A stretch of 64,000 nucleotides of DNA, from positions 124,001 through 188,000 of the forward strand of contig NZ_CABVGP010000004.1 of assembly GCF_902497555.1 (NCBI RefSeq), given 5' to 3'. This document shows, one piece after another, positions 8,798 to 17,802 of the stretch. Position 1 is the first letter of the stretch. Each line of letters starts with the position of its first letter. The position numbers and the translations under genes are program-made. The notes beneath the pieces are model-generated. The model was not told the DNA's origin and ran no database searches. It saw nothing but the letters and a program-made list of their open reading frames with translations. Source of the DNA: Amycolatopsis camponoti (GTDB taxonomy: Bacteria > Actinomycetota > Actinomycetes > Mycobacteriales > Pseudonocardiaceae).

Positions 8798-9456
8798 AAC
8801 GGTTCCCCCAGTGTGGTGGTGGTGTTCGGTCCGGGTGTCGGTGCGGTGCCGCCGGTCAGGCCGGGCATCCCCGTGGCCAGCTCGTCCAGCAGCCGTTCCA
8901 GGGTCGGGAGGAACGGCTCGCCCTCGGTCATGAACCAGTTGACGAAGGCGACGCGGACGGCGCTTTCCACCGTGGAGGCCATCAGCCGGCACAAGAGGTG
9001 GTCCGCTCCGCCCGCCCGCTTCGCGATGGTCTCGGCGAGGACGCGTTCGACCGCCGCGTGGGCGTTGAGGAACTCGCCGCGCAGCATGAGCTGGCCCATC
9101 AGCTCCCGGATACGCGCAACATACGCGCGATCCGGCTCGCCCTCACGCGAATATTGCTCGATCACCGCCTGCTTCACGGACTCCCAGAGCGGCTCGCCCT
9201 CCGGGCGTGCGAGCAGGGCTTCGCGCATCCCCTCGTGGCGGTCGACGACCATCGAGCAGACCGCCTGCTCCTTGCTGGAGAAGTAGTTGTTGAATGTGCG
9301 GGGCGAGACGCCGACCTCGGCGGCGATGTCCTCGACCCGCACGTTCTCCAGCCCGCGGTCCATCGAAAGCCGCAACGCGGCCTGCGCGAGCGCCCGGCGG
9401 GCCTCGCGCTTCTTGCGTTCCCGCAGCGTCAGCTTCGGTGGTTCCTCCGGCGGCAT
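8791..9456 (-). CDS. TetR-family repressor of the ABC exporter operon
   Basis: 221 residues from the ATG at 9456. The N-terminal helix-turn-helix is IAAEVGVSPRTFNNYFSSKEQ (about residues 42-62), typical of TetR; the rest is a helical ligand domain with a Pro/Thr tail. A TTG 36 bases upstream would add 12 residues, but they fit no family N-terminus. First gene of the operon with both exporter subunits. A 9-base inverted repeat lies 22 bases upstream of the start and probably serves as its own operator, so an exported compound would relieve repression of the whole operon. Confidence 0.85.
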   Translation of the reverse strand: MPPEEPPKLTLRERKKREARRALAQAALRLSMDRGLENVRVEDIAAEVGVSPRTFNNYFSSKEQAVCSMVVDRHEGMREALLARPEGEPLWESVKQAVIEQYSREGEPDRAYVARIRELMGQLMLRGEFLNAHAAVERVLAETIAKRAGGADHLLCRLMASTVESAVRVAFVNWFMTEGEPFLPTLERLLDELATGMPGLTGGTAPTPGPNTTTTLGEPLC

Positions 9457-9798
9457 GAACGGAGTGTAGCGAAAAACTTGCGGGCCACGCAAAAAAGTGC
9501 GCGGCCCGCAAAATCAGGGCGAACCGGACACGCCCGGGATTCCGGCGTGCGGACCCGCCCGGCCTGCGGTATCGGCCCCGGTGTGCGCTGTGTCGCGAAC
9601 AGCAAATTGCAAAAATGAACCGAATGGCCTAACGCACTGCGCTCATCAGGAGCGACGCTGCCGATCGGTGCTCACTCGGCGCGATCGCGCGGGGACGGGT
9701 TGTGGACACGTCACGAGCCTTTCTGCTTGCATGTCGGTCGTCGCCGGGGGTCGGCAGAAGCACCGCGTCCGAACTGAGCAAGGAAGAAGTGGGACCAC
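9457..9798. other. Intergenic region between the TetR operon and the conservon
   Basis: 342 bases between divergent units. Apart from the 34-base inverted repeat near the TetR gene, it has a locally AT-rich patch (about 9600-9620) and must carry the conservon promoter; no -35/-10 pair is convincing. I see no coding sequence in it. Confidence 0.5.
9478..9511. promoter_or_regulatory. Candidate TetR operator
   Basis: Perfect 9-base arms TTGCGGGCC (9478-9486) and GGCCCGCAA (9503-9511) flank 16 bases containing an A-run. Position just upstream of the TetR-ABC operon suggests autoregulation. This is inferred from symmetry and place only. Confidence 0.55.
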
Positions 9799-11028
9799 AT
9801 GGCCAGCCGGGCCCGGGAACTCCTGGATCGATCACGCGTCCTGCTGGACCGCTCGCGGGTCGCGGCGGCGCAGTACCTCACCGCGCCGCCGAAGCACGGC
9901 GGGTACGAGCCCGCGGCCGGGCCGGCGCTCACGCAGCTGCAGCCGCCCGTGGTGGCGCAGGCGGACGACGCCGTGCTGGCCGAGATCTGCGCCAGCGTCG
10001 CCCTGCGTGACCTCAACCTGCTCGACCAGCTCCTCGCCCGGCTCGAAGAGCTGGAGGCGGGGGAGGAGGACCACCACCGCCTCGCCGAGCTCTACCAGCT
10101 CGACCACCTCGCGACGCGGCTGCGGCGCAACGCCGAGAACCTGCGTGTCCTGGCCGGCCAGGAGACCGCCGACGACGCCGCCCGCGCCACCTCGCTGCTC
10201 GACGTCATGCGCGCGGCGATGTCGTCGATCGACCACTACGCCCGGATCACCATCGGCCGCGTCGTGAACCTCGGCGTCGTCGGCTTCGCCGCGGAGGACC
10301 TGGGCCGGGTGCTCGCGGAGCTGTTCGACAACGCCGCCAACCAATCTTCGCCGAGCTCGCCGGTGAACGTCAGCGCCCACCTGACCGAGCAGGGCAGCGT
10401 GCTCGTCCGGATCGAGGACGAGGGCATCGGCATCCCGGCCGACCGCGTCGACGGCCTCAACGCGCGGCTGGCCGCCGGCGGTGACCTCGACGACGCCGCG
10501 GCGCGCCACATGGGGCTCGCGGTGGTCTCCCGGCTCGCCGCCCGCCACGACGTCACCGTGCGCTTGGACCGGCGCAGCCCGCACGGCACGGTCGCCACCG
10601 TGCTGCTGCCCACCGGCATCGTCACCGAGCTCGCCGAGCACGCCTGGTCCGGCACTCGCACCGTCACGGCCGAGCCGGTCAAGGCACCGGCAGGCGAGCC
10701 GGCCACCGTCGGCGGGCTCCCGCGCCGCCGCCCCGGCACCTTCCCCCGCGAGGAACCGGTCACGCCGATCCCGCGCAAGCCCACCCCTCGCCCGCGGCCG
10801 GTCGAGCAGACCGGCGGGACCACGGCCAACGGCCTGCCGCGCCGGGTGCCCGGCAGCATCCGTGCCGCCGCGCCCGAACCGCCACCACCGCCCGCGGCCG
10901 CCGAACCCGCGGCGAACGGGCACGAGCGGCTGCTCGCCGACCTCGGCGCCTTCACCGACGGCGAGCGGGCCGCGCTCGCCGAGAACCGTTCCCAGCAGGA
11001 CGAGACGCCCGGAGGAACCGCCTCGTGA
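9799..11028 (+). CDS. cvnA: Conservon histidine-kinase-like ATP-binding protein (CvnA type)
   Basis: 409 residues. Residues 101-115 give an H-box of the conservon kind, LDHLATRLRRNAENL, with His103. The ATPase part follows with the N-box ELFDNAANQ (174-182) and G-box EDEGIGIP (206-213). Unlike most CvnA proteins it has no transmembrane sensor region, so it is probably cytosolic. From about residue 285 the tail is disordered and Pro/Arg-rich with two copies of GLPRRxPG. In the known systems CvnA binds the roadblock and DUF742 partners and feeds a GTPase. First gene of a four-gene conservon plus an oxygenase; its stop overlaps the next start (GTGA). Confidence 0.85.
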   Translation: MASRARELLDRSRVLLDRSRVAAAQYLTAPPKHGGYEPAAGPALTQLQPPVVAQADDAVLAEICASVALRDLNLLDQLLARLEELEAGEEDHHRLAELYQLDHLATRLRRNAENLRVLAGQETADDAARATSLLDVMRAAMSSIDHYARITIGRVVNLGVVGFAAEDLGRVLAELFDNAANQSSPSSPVNVSAHLTEQGSVLVRIEDEGIGIPADRVDGLNARLAAGGDLDDAAARHMGLAVVSRLAARHDVTVRLDRRSPHGTVATVLLPTGIVTELAEHAWSGTRTVTAEPVKAPAGEPATVGGLPRRRPGTFPREEPVTPIPRKPTPRPRPVEQTGGTTANGLPRRVPGSIRAAAPEPPPPPAAAEPAANGHERLLADLGAFTDGERAALAENRSQQDETPGGTAS

Positions 11029-11462
11029 GCGCCCCCCACCCGGCCCCGGCGAACTTCGCCTGGCTGCTCGACGACTTCGTGCGCAAGGTCCACGGCGTCA
11101 GCCACGCGCTGATCATGAGCGTGGACGGCTTCCCCCTGACCGCGTCCGACTCGGTCGGCGAAGCCGAGGCCGAGCAGCTCGCGGCGATCGCCAGCGGCCT
11201 GCTCTCGCTGGCCGGCAACAGCGCGGCGCTGTTCGGGAAGGGCGCCTGCGAGCAGATCATCATCCGGCTCACGCACGGGTACTTCCTCTTCATGGGCATC
11301 GGTTCCGGTGCCGGGCTCGCGGTGCTGACCTCGGGCGAGGCGGACATGAAGGTGGTCGCCTACGAGATGACCCAGTTCATCACCAACGCCGGCCACGCGC
11401 TCACCCCCGAGGTGCGCGCCGAACTGCGCCAGGTGCTCACCGCGCGCCGCCCCCGGGTGTGA
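11025..11462 (+). CDS. cvnB: Roadblock/LC7 domain protein (CvnB type)
   Basis: 145 residues. The single roadblock/LC7 fold starts near NFAWLLDDFVRKVHGVSHALIMS and includes DGFPL and GYFLFMGIGSGAGLAVL, as in MglB/CvnB proteins. Such proteins dimerise and act on small Ras-like GTPases as regulators. The GTG start overlaps the kinase-like gene's stop, so translation is coupled. Its partner is most likely the GTPase two genes downstream. Confidence 0.88.
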   Translation: MSAPHPAPANFAWLLDDFVRKVHGVSHALIMSVDGFPLTASDSVGEAEAEQLAAIASGLLSLAGNSAALFGKGACEQIIIRLTHGYFLFMGIGSGAGLAVLTSGEADMKVVAYEMTQFITNAGHALTPEVRAELRQVLTARRPRV

Positions 11463-11473
11463 CTCGCGTGGCC

Positions 11474-11532
11474 GATGACGAGTCTTTCGGGGGTCCGGGT
11501 GGCGAAGCCCCCGGCTCGGGGCGGAGCCCCGG
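11474..11532 (+). repeat. Dispersed double-hairpin element, copy 1
   Basis: This 59-base stretch matches 62312-62370 (reverse strand) at 51 of 59 positions. It holds two hairpins: GGGGG/CCCCC (11489-11493 with 11508-11512) and CGGGGC-GGA-GCCCCG (11517-11531). It sits between the roadblock gene and the most likely start of the DUF742 gene, and would code for a Gly/Pro-rich leader if translation began upstream. Confidence 0.75.
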
Positions 11533-11554
11533 ACAGCACAAGGATGTGATTCCC

Positions 11555-11923
11555 GTGTCCGAGAAGGACACCGCCTTGCCGCGGCGCAGCCGCCGGATCC
11601 GCGCGTACGCGCTGACCGGCGGCCGCACCAGCACCCGCCACCAGCTGCTGGTGGAGACGCTGGTCTCGGTCCCGCGGTACGACCCGGCGCTGAGCGGCAC
11701 GCTCATGCCCGAGTCGCGCTCGCTCTACGAACGCGCCCGGGCGCGGTGCTCGATCGCCGAGCTGTCGGTCGGGCTGGACCTGCCGCTCGGTGTGGTGCGG
11801 GTGCTGATCGGCGACCTCGCCTCGCAGGGCGCGGTGTTCGTCCACCCCACGGCGCACGCCTACCACCACGACACCAACGTCCTCGAGAGGATCCTTGATG
11901 GGCTCAAGCGGCTCCCCGCCTGA
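11555..11923 (+). CDS. cvnC: DUF742 protein (CvnC type)
   Basis: 122 residues from the GTG at 11555, preferred because AAGGA lies 10 bases upstream and the length matches other DUF742 proteins. In-frame GTGs at 11459 (overlapping the previous stop) and 11468 would add about 30 residues encoded by a dispersed repeat. The domain begins with RRIRAYALTGGRT, typical of the family, and continues with a winged-helix-like CSIAELSVGLDLPLGVVRVLIGDLASQGAV. DUF742 proteins are the third member of conservons and bind the other components; the exact activity is not known. Confidence 0.85.
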   Translation: MSEKDTALPRRSRRIRAYALTGGRTSTRHQLLVETLVSVPRYDPALSGTLMPESRSLYERARARCSIAELSVGLDLPLGVVRVLIGDLASQGAVFVHPTAHAYHHDTNVLERILDGLKRLPA

Positions 11924-12518
11924 GGGCGATCTGCTGACGATCTCCGCGAAGATCGTCGTCGCCGGGGGCTTCGGTGTCGGCAAGACCACGTTCGTCGGGT
12001 CGGTGTCGGAAGTGCCCCCGATGAGCAACGAAGCGTGGATGACCGAGGCCGGCGACGGCATCGACGAGATCCCGCCCGGCGGCAAGTCGACCACGACCGT
12101 CGCGATGGACTTCGGCCGCATCACGCTGCGCCCGGACCTGCTGCTCTACCTGTTCGGCACGCCCGGCCAGGCGCGGTTCTGGTTCCTCTGGGACGACCTG
12201 AGTCGCGGCGCGCTCGGCGCGGTCGTGCTGGTCGACACCAGCCGGATCGACGAGTCGTTCGCGGCGATCAACTACTTCGAGAACGACTCGGAGCTGCCGT
12301 TCGTCGTCGCGGTCAACCAGTTCGAGGGCATGCCCGTGCACGACCTCGACGAGGTGCGCGACGCCCTCGCGCTCGACCCGAGCGTCCCGCTGGTCACCTG
12401 CGACGCCCGTGACCGCGCTTCGACGATCGCCACCCTGACCGAGCTGGTCGGCCACACGCTGTCGCTGGCCGTGCTGTCCGGCCCGCGCGAGCTGGCCGCC
12501 AGCGTCCCGCAGGCCTGA
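11898..12518 (+). CDS. cvnD: Conservon Ras/MglA-like GTPase (CvnD type)
   Basis: 206 residues from the ATG at 11898, with GAGAGGA upstream; it overlaps the DUF742 gene by 26 bases. G1/P-loop is GGFGVGKTTF (about residues 21-30), G3 is FGTPGQ, the usual conservon variant, and G4 is NQFE in place of NKxD. The protein is the presumed switch of the cascade: the roadblock and kinase-like partners would set its nucleotide state, which then acts on the downstream oxygenase or on gene expression. The last point is inference. Confidence 0.88.
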   Translation: MGSSGSPPEGDLLTISAKIVVAGGFGVGKTTFVGSVSEVPPMSNEAWMTEAGDGIDEIPPGGKSTTTVAMDFGRITLRPDLLLYLFGTPGQARFWFLWDDLSRGALGAVVLVDTSRIDESFAAINYFENDSELPFVVAVNQFEGMPVHDLDEVRDALALDPSVPLVTCDARDRASTIATLTELVGHTLSLAVLSGPRELAASVPQA

Positions 12519-12537
12519 ACGAGGAGAGAAGAGCTTC

Positions 12538-13764
12538 ATGCGCAAGGTCCTGATCGTGGGCGCCGGGCAGTCCGGGCTGCAGCTGGCCCTCGGGCTGCTG
12601 GCGAAGGACTACGACGTCACGGTGATGTCCGCGCGGACACCGGAGGAGATCCGGAACGGGCGCGTGATGTCGACGCAGTGCATGTTCCACGACGCGCTGC
12701 AGCACGAGCGGGACCTCGGCATCGACCAGTGGGAAGCCGACACCGTGAACGTCGAGGGCCTCGGCGTGTCGGTGGCCGCGCCCGACGGCGGGCGCGCGCT
12801 CGACTGGTTCGCCGAGCTGGACCACGTCGCGCAGTCGGTCGACCAGCGGGTGAAGATGGCCGGCTGGCTCGAGCTGTTCGAGGACCGCGGGGGCAAGCTC
12901 GTCATCCACGGCGTGATGACGTCCGAATTGGACGCTCTCGCCCGGCTGTACGACCTGGTGATCATCTCGGCCGGCAAGGGCGAGCTGGTCCAGCTGTTCG
13001 ACCGGATCCCGGAGCGCTCGCCGTACACGAAGCCGATGCGCGCGCTGTCGCTGGCCTACGCCCACGGCGTGCGCCCGCGGCCGGAGCACCCGGACAAGAT
13101 GGCCGTGCGGTTCAACATCGTCCCGGGCGTCGGCGAGCTGTTCATGATCCCCGCGTACACCCTGAGCGGGAACTGCGACATCCTCTTCTTCGAAGGCGTG
13201 CCCGGCGGTCCGCTGGACTGCTTCGACGACCGCACGGGCCCGGCCGAGCACTTCGGGCGGATCCTGGACCTGATGAAGCAGTTCGTGCCGTGGGAGTACG
13301 AGCGAAGCCGCGACGCCGAGCTCACCGACGCGAAGGCCACCCTGGCCGGCGGCTACACGCCGGTGGTGCGCAACCCGGTCGGCACGCTGCCCGGCGGCGC
13401 GATCGTGCTGGGCATGGCCGACGTCGTCGTGGCGAACGACCCGATCACCGGCCAGGGTTCGAACAACGCGAGCCACTGCGCGGCGACCTACCTGGACGCG
13501 ATCGTCGAGCACGGCGACCGGCCGTTCGACGCGGGGTGGATGGACGCCACGTTCGAGCGCTACTGGGAGTACGCCCGGCACGTCACCGAATGGACCAACG
13601 CGCTGCTCATGCCGCCCCCTCCGCACGTGCTCCAGATCCTCGGGGTGGCCGGCCAGAACCCCGCGGTGGCGAAGCGGTTCGCGAACGGGTTCACCGATCC
13701 GACGGACTTCCGGAACTGGTTCATGGACCCCGTGCTCTGGGAGAAGTACCTGGCAGAGGTCTAG
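12538..13764 (+). CDS. Styrene/indole monooxygenase-like FAD protein (StyA family)
   Basis: 408 residues with N-terminal FAD-binding GAGQSGLQLALGLL, a mid-region LVIISAGKGELVQLF, and a late VLGMADVVVANDPITGQGSNNASHCAATYL flavin motif, all as in the StyA oxygenase component of styrene/indole monooxygenases. Those enzymes use FADH2 from a separate reductase (StyB) to epoxidise alkenes or oxidise indole; no reductase gene is adjacent. It lies 19 bases after the conservon GTPase with AGGAGAG as ribosome site, so it is part of that operon. In the classical conservons of Streptomyces this slot is often a cytochrome P450. Confidence 0.82.
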   Translation: MRKVLIVGAGQSGLQLALGLLAKDYDVTVMSARTPEEIRNGRVMSTQCMFHDALQHERDLGIDQWEADTVNVEGLGVSVAAPDGGRALDWFAELDHVAQSVDQRVKMAGWLELFEDRGGKLVIHGVMTSELDALARLYDLVIISAGKGELVQLFDRIPERSPYTKPMRALSLAYAHGVRPRPEHPDKMAVRFNIVPGVGELFMIPAYTLSGNCDILFFEGVPGGPLDCFDDRTGPAEHFGRILDLMKQFVPWEYERSRDAELTDAKATLAGGYTPVVRNPVGTLPGGAIVLGMADVVVANDPITGQGSNNASHCAATYLDAIVEHGDRPFDAGWMDATFERYWEYARHVTEWTNALLMPPPPHVLQILGVAGQNPAVAKRFANGFTDPTDFRNWFMDPVLWEKYLAEV

Positions 13765-13848
13765 ATCAGACTGTCGCCGGGGGACGATTCGGGCTACGGT
13801 AGTTACCGAGCGTGAAGTCGGCAGGGTCGTCTCTCGGAGGTGCGTGGC

Positions 13849-14721
13849 ATGCGGGCGATGTGGAAGGGCTCGGTGTCGTTCGGGCTGGTGAGCATCCCGA
13901 TCCAGCTGTACGCGGCCACCGAGAACAAGAACGTCTCCCTGCGCCAGGTGCACGAGGCCGACGGCGGCCGCATCCAGTACAAGCGGTTCTGCACGATCGA
14001 CGGCGCCGAGGTGCCCTACGCCGAGATCGCCAAGGGCTACGAGCTGCCCGACGGCGAGATGGTCGTCATCACCGACACCGAGATGGCCGACCTGCCGCTG
14101 CCTTCGCAGCGCACGATCGACGTCCTGGAGTTCGTGCCGCTCGAGTCGATCGACCCGATCCAGTACGACCGGACGTACTACCTGGAGCCGCAGAAGAACG
14201 CGGTGAAGCCGTACATCGTGCTGCGGGACGCGCTGCACAAGTCGAGCCAGGTGGCGATCGCGAAGGTCGCGGTCCGGCAGCGGGAGAGCATGGCGGTGCT
14301 GCGGGTGCACGCCGACGTGCTGGTGATGACGACGATGCTCTGGCCGGACGAGGTCCGCGAGCCCGACTTCCCCTTCCTGCGCGACGACCCGCCGCAGATC
14401 CGGCCGCAGGAGCTGACCATGGCCGGGTCGCTGATCGACTCACTGGCCGAGCCGGTGTTCGAGCCGGAGAAGTACCACGACCACTACCGCGAGGCCCTCG
14501 AGGAGATGATCGAGGCCAAGGTGGCGGGGGAGGAGACGACCAAGCCGGCGGCGGTCACCGCGAAGGCCGACGTGGTCGACCTGATGGCGGCGCTGCAGGC
14601 CAGTGTGGACGCGGCGAAGAAGTCGCGTGGGGCGAAGTCCACTTCGGAAGAGTCCGATGAGGACGAGGCGCCGGCTCCGGCGCCGGCGAAGAAGAAGCCG
14701 GCGGCCCGGAAGCGGGCTTGA
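13849..14721 (+). CDS. ku: Ku homodimer DNA end-binding protein for non-homologous end joining
   Basis: 290 residues from the ATG at 13849, nine bases after GGAGG. The bacterial Ku core is clear from MWKGSVSFGLVSIPIQLY through YYLEPQKNAVKPYIVLRDAL and VLRVHADVLVMTTMLWPDEVR. The tail after residue 230 is first acidic (SEESDEDEAP) and then Lys/Ala/Pro-rich, a kind of extension known to aid DNA binding. Ku rings hold broken ends and recruit LigD. Full LigD is not in the window, but the phosphoesterase-like partner at 3935 is. It is transcribed alone. Confidence 0.93.
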   Translation: MRAMWKGSVSFGLVSIPIQLYAATENKNVSLRQVHEADGGRIQYKRFCTIDGAEVPYAEIAKGYELPDGEMVVITDTEMADLPLPSQRTIDVLEFVPLESIDPIQYDRTYYLEPQKNAVKPYIVLRDALHKSSQVAIAKVAVRQRESMAVLRVHADVLVMTTMLWPDEVREPDFPFLRDDPPQIRPQELTMAGSLIDSLAEPVFEPEKYHDHYREALEEMIEAKVAGEETTKPAAVTAKADVVDLMAALQASVDAAKKSRGAKSTSEESDEDEAPAPAPAKKKPAARKRA

Positions 14722-14855
14722 GGGCGGCCCCGGCCGGTCGTTCCGTCCGGGTGGCGGGGCCGACACGCGCGGTTCCGGTCCCGCGTTCGCTTGCTTCCCG
14801 GTGGTACCAAGGAGGGCGAGCACACCGGGCACCAACGCGGAAGGGCGGGCCGGTC

Positions 14856-15065
14856 ATGGAGTGCGCTTCTTGTGACGCGGGGATCGATCACTGCCACGGC
14901 ACGCTGGTGGTGCACCCGGACGGCGGGTTCGCCGAATGCACCGAGCCGTCCTGTGGGGACGGTGACCGCCTCCGGCACGCGCTGATCGTCGACTGCCAGG
15001 CTCTCGGCCGCGGGTGCGGCTGTGCGGCCGAACCGGGAAAACCCCGGCTGCGCCAAGCTTCCTGA
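14856..15065 (+). CDS. Small Cys/His-rich protein of unknown function
   Basis: 69 residues from the ATG at 14856, the start that places MECASCDAGIDHCHG at the N-terminus. Eight cysteines (two CxxC/CxC-like pairs among them) and three histidines suggest a zinc-binding fold. I recognise it only as a type of short hypothetical protein frequent in this bacterial group. It sits alone after ku (134 bases) and is followed 14 bases later by a strong hairpin. No function is assigned. Confidence 0.7.
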   Translation: MECASCDAGIDHCHGTLVVHPDGGFAECTEPSCGDGDRLRHALIVDCQALGRGCGCAAEPGKPRLRQAS

Positions 15066-15079
15066 GCCTCCCGCCAGGA

Positions 15080-15120
15080 CCGTGAAGGCCTCCCCGGCTC
15101 GGCCGGGGAGGCCTTCACGG
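15080..15120 (+). terminator. Strong hairpin with CCGTGAA...TTCACGG ends
   Basis: Perfect 18-base arms (15080-15097 and 15103-15120) with a 5-base loop, 14 bases after the stop of the small Cys-rich gene. There is no U-tract on the + side. The outer sequence CCGTGAA/TTCACGG is the same as in the hairpin at 56708-56758. Confidence 0.7.
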
Positions 15121-15199
15121 CGTCAGGGAAGCGTCAAGGGCATGACACGATCGTGTATGCAGCTGTGTACACGGGCTGGGCGATGTGCTAACACTAACG

Positions 15200-15244
15200 G
15201 GGTCCTTCGGCTCTCCCTCCCCCTCGGAGCCGGAGGACCCTTTT
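15200..15244 (+). terminator. Hairpin plus T-run, possible end of a small RNA
   Basis: Arms 15200-15213 and 15227-15240 pair over 14 bases with one G-T pair and are followed at once by TTTT. No gene ends here. Upstream at 15121-15199 are two short palindromes, ACACGATCGTGT and GTGTACAC, and a TAACACT that could be a -10 element. A short transcript of under 100 bases ending at this hairpin is possible but unproven. Confidence 0.5.
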
Positions 15245-15314
15245 CATTCCCGTCCCGGGTGTCTCGCCGGCAAGCGGACTTTGCTCTGCGCTTACCTTCG
15301 TGGTGGTGAAAGGC

Positions 15315-15365
15315 CGAACGGCCCGGCACGGCGAGCATTGCTGCTGCGCCGTGCCGGGCCGTTCG
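15315..15365. terminator. Hairpin terminator after the small membrane protein gene
   Basis: Perfect 19-base arms (15315-15333 and 15347-15365) around a 13-base loop, 11 bases beyond the stop of the reverse-strand gene. It is symmetric, so it could stop transcription from both sides. Confidence 0.7.
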
Positions 15366-15376
15366 CGAGTACTCGA

Positions 15377-15532
15377 TCAGTACCAGTGCGCACGCCCACC
15401 GATCCGGCGGCCGGTGCCGCCCAGGATGGCCAGTGCCACACCGGCCACCGCGAGAATGATGCCGATGGTGTAAAGCACCGGGATACCGACGATAAACCCG
15501 ATGATGAGGAGAATTACACCGAGAACGATCAC
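15377..15532 (-). CDS. DUF6131-type small two-helix membrane protein
   Basis: 51 residues from the GTG at 15532, with AAGGAG 11 bases upstream. Longer starts would add residues that do not fit the family. Two adjacent hydrophobic helices (VIVLGVILLIIGFIVGIPV and LYTIGIILAVAGVALAIL) are followed by GGTGRRIGGRAHWY, the conserved tail of this family. It is a common tiny inner-membrane protein of actinobacteria with no known function. It lies downstream of ahcY on the same strand, but 120 bases away and probably with its own promoter. Confidence 0.8.
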   Translation of the reverse strand: MIVLGVILLIIGFIVGIPVLYTIGIILAVAGVALAILGGTGRRIGGRAHWY

Positions 15533-15652
15533 TTTGACACACACTCCTTCGCATGGGACCCATCCGCCGTACGGGCCGGACGGATGCGCTGTCACGGGGA
15601 GGATGGCCACTTTCGCGGTGCGGCAAACTGCGTCAAATGGAGCAATCTCGAA

Positions 15653-17113
<1,461 letters not shown>

Positions 17114-17198
17114 GCTTGCGCGCACTCCGGAGTTCGTTTGCGGAACGCTCGGGAGGCGGCACGGGACAGTCCACGCGCACGACGACGGCGGGACACCG

Positions 17199-17224
17199 AA
17201 AAGCACCTCCCTCGCGGGAGGCGC
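17199..17224 (-). terminator. Intrinsic terminator sharing a strand with the SAH aptamer
   Basis: On the reverse strand GCGCCTCCC (17216-17224) pairs with GGGAGGTGC (17203-17211) over a 4-base loop and is followed directly by TTTT (17199-17202). The first six bases are also the 3' strand of the aptamer pseudoknot. Ligand-bound aptamer and terminator are therefore mutually exclusive, as expected for an ON switch working by antitermination. Confidence 0.72.
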
Positions 17225-17287
17225 CCTTGGAGTCGTGGTCCGGGCCGAGCGTGGCGGAAAGAGTTCCGTCGCAGCGCCTCTCGGCCC
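17219..17287 (-). promoter_or_regulatory. S-adenosylhomocysteine (SAH) riboswitch upstream of ahcY
   Basis: Read on the reverse strand, the leader has all parts of the SAH aptamer. P1 is GGCCGAG/CTCGGCC (17280-17286 with 17243-17249). Next come the conserved core GCGCTGCGACGG, a P2 hairpin CGGAA/TTCCG, and GCCACGCTCGG. The pseudoknot AGGCGC/GCGCCT joins 17274-17279 to 17219-17224. SAH riboswitches are known to raise expression of SAH-recycling genes when SAH accumulates, which fits the ahcY start about 105 bases downstream. Confidence 0.88.
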
Positions 17288-17319
17288 ACGACCAGGATGG
17301 CAAAGCCGCCGGGAAGCTG

Positions 17320-17802
17320 TCAAGCGAGCCGGCGGGCCATGAGAACGTCGTCGAGGTCCTCGCCGCCGACGTGGAATTCCCCGCGCAGCACGCCTTCGAC
17401 GACGAACCCGGCGCTCTCGTAGAGCCGCCGGGCGGCGGTGTTGTGACCCAGGACGCGCAGCGTCACCTTGCGCGCGCCGCGCCGGCGCGCCTCGGCCACG
17501 GCGGCGTCGACGAGCCGCCGGGCGATGCCGAGCCGCCGCCGGTCCGGGTCGACGGCGAGCCCGCCGATCACCCGGACGTGAGCGTGGGCGGGAATGGGGA
17601 ACCCCGCGTCGAGACGGACGTAGCCGGCGACCATGCCGTCGTGCTCGGCGACGAGGACGTCTTCGGGGTGGGTGCTTTCGTCGAAGAACGGGGTGCCGGC
17701 CGGCGGCGGGGGAGCGGGGGACACCGCCGTCGTCCAGGTGCGCTCGTCGAGCTTCGCCAGCACGGCTTCGTCACCGGCGCGGGCCGTCCGGACGGTGCTC
17801 AC
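17320..17802 (-). CDS. GNAT-family N-acetyltransferase
   Basis: 160 residues from the GTG at 17802. The acetyl-CoA site is visible as [33 protein letters not shown] (motif A, R/Q-x-x-G-x-A with R-L-G-I-A), followed by [19 protein letters not shown] (motif B). The target is unknown; the fold serves small-molecule and protein acetylation alike. The start overlaps the stop of the upstream membrane-protein gene (GTGA), so the two are translated together. The ahcY riboswitch begins shortly after its stop. Confidence 0.85.
   Translation of the reverse strand: MSTVRTARAGDEAVLAKLDERTWTTAVSPAPPPPAGTPFFDESTHPEDVLVAEHDGMVAGYVRLDAGFPIPAHAHVRVIGGLAVDPDRRRLGIARRLVDAAVAEARRRGARKVTLRVLGHNTAARRLYESAGFVVEGVLRGEFHVGGEDLDDVLMARRLA

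Larger units (their letters stand above)
15121..15376. other. Non-coding stretch with hairpins
   Basis: Together with the hairpin before it, about 310 bases separate the small Cys-rich gene from the DUF6131-type gene. It contains the candidate small-RNA terminator (15200-15244) and a second hairpin next to the following gene. No ORF here looks genuine. Confidence 0.5.

Noticed and set aside
12394..14310. 638-codon reverse frame opposite the StyA-like and Ku genes
   Set aside because: His/Arg/Val-rich antisense shadow of two well-identified genes.
15195..15245. tRNA-like hairpin
   Set aside because: Only one stem, no cloverleaf or T-loop GTTCRA; it fits a terminator better.
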